DNA of 6,397 bases from Lachnospiraceae bacterium UBA2860 (GTDB lineage: Bacteria; Bacillota; Clostridia; Lachnospirales; Lachnospiraceae): positions 25,427 through 31,823 of the forward strand of contig DEFE01000051.1 of the NCBI GenBank assembly GCA_002350625.1. Reading direction: 5' to 3'. Position numbers and translations under genes: made by a program. This document shows, one piece after another, positions 6,151 through 6,397 of the stretch. The notes beneath the pieces were generated by a model. The model did not search any database. It had not been told where the DNA came from and saw nothing but the letters and a program-made list of their open reading frames with translations. The first letter of the stretch is position 1; each line of letters opens with the position of its first letter.

Positions 6151-6170
6151 AAGGGCAGGTCGCCCTGCCC
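6149..6170 (-). terminator. Hairpin with short U-run between rpsO and pnp (partial terminator or processing site)
   Basis: On the minus strand GGGCAGG pairs with CCTGCCC across a GCGA loop (a GNRA tetraloop), followed by only four T then CC. It begins 11 bases after the rpsO stop. The perfect 7-bp GC-rich stem fits an intrinsic terminator, but the short U-run suggests incomplete termination, so that part of the rpsO transcript continues into pnp. Alternatively it protects the rpsO 3' end or serves as a nuclease entry site. Confidence 0.6.
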
Positions 6171-6181
6171 TCTTACCGCAT

Positions 6182-6397
6182 TTATTTTCTGAGTCCGAGT
6201 CTTTCGATCAGCGCACGGTAGCGAGTGATGTCTTTCTTTTTCAGATAGCTGAGAAGGCTTCTTCTCTGACCGACCATCTTTAAGAGGCCGCGTCTTGAGT
6301 GATGATCCTTCGGATTCGCTTTCAGATGCTCCGTGAGCTCCAGAATCCTTGCGGTGAGAATAGCGACCTGAACCTCCGGTGAACCGGTATCGCCGGG
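6182..6397 (-). CDS. rpsO: Ribosomal protein S15, N-terminus cut off by window edge
   Basis: Small-subunit protein that binds the central domain of 16S rRNA early in 30S assembly. The last 71 codons and the TAA stop are present; about 17-18 N-terminal residues lie beyond the right edge. The visible sequence carries the family signatures GDTGSPEVQVA, LTEHLKANPKDHHSRRGLL and VGQRRSLLSYLKKKD, and ends LGLRK, as in other Firmicutes S15 proteins. It precedes pnp on the same strand, the arrangement found across many bacteria. Autoregulation by S15 binding to its own leader is known in several species, but that leader is outside the window. Confidence 0.97.
   Translation of the reverse strand, partial: PGDTGSPEVQVAILTARILELTEHLKANPKDHHSRRGLLKMVGQRRSLLSYLKKKDITRYRALIERLGLRK

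Overview
The window looks like chromosomal DNA of a Gram-positive anaerobe of the class Clostridia, most likely Lachnospiraceae. This is inferred from protein flavour (a FtsW-type protein with PEAEND in place of PEAHTD, a DUF1292 protein, a typical Firmicutes S15), strong AAGGAG/AGGAGG ribosome binding sites and a fairly GC-rich base composition. No species is claimed. Nothing suggests a mobile element, phage, CRISPR array, tRNA or rRNA.

Layout. On the minus strand, reading from right to left, a housekeeping cluster comes first: the 3' part of rpsO (ribosomal protein S15, cut by the right window edge), a short intergenic hairpin, pnp (polynucleotide phosphorylase), and dut (dUTPase), whose ATG overlaps the pnp stop by 4 bases. 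A bidirectional terminator at 3475-3504 closes this cluster and also closes the only plus-strand gene, a small acidic DUF1292 protein at 3128-3448 with its own extended -10 promoter. A 266-base divergent intergenic region (2862-3127) then leads to a second minus-strand unit: a GlgX/isoamylase-like GH13 protein, followed after 12 bases by a FtsW/SpoVE-type SEDS peptidoglycan polymerase that runs off the left edge.

Function. rpsO and pnp pair translation with RNA decay, and dut is co-translated behind pnp. The second unit pairs a glycogen-debranching-enzyme relative with a septal or cell-wall glycosyltransferase.

The most notable object is the GH13 protein. Its overall GlgX architecture is clear, but by eye all three catalytic acids are replaced and the loop between conserved regions I and II is greatly shortened. 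The HNEANGENN loop and the GNNNAY segment are well preserved. It therefore looks like a pseudoenzyme of unknown function, encoded directly upstream of a cell-wall polymerase. I see no multi-gene undescribed system beyond this pairing.
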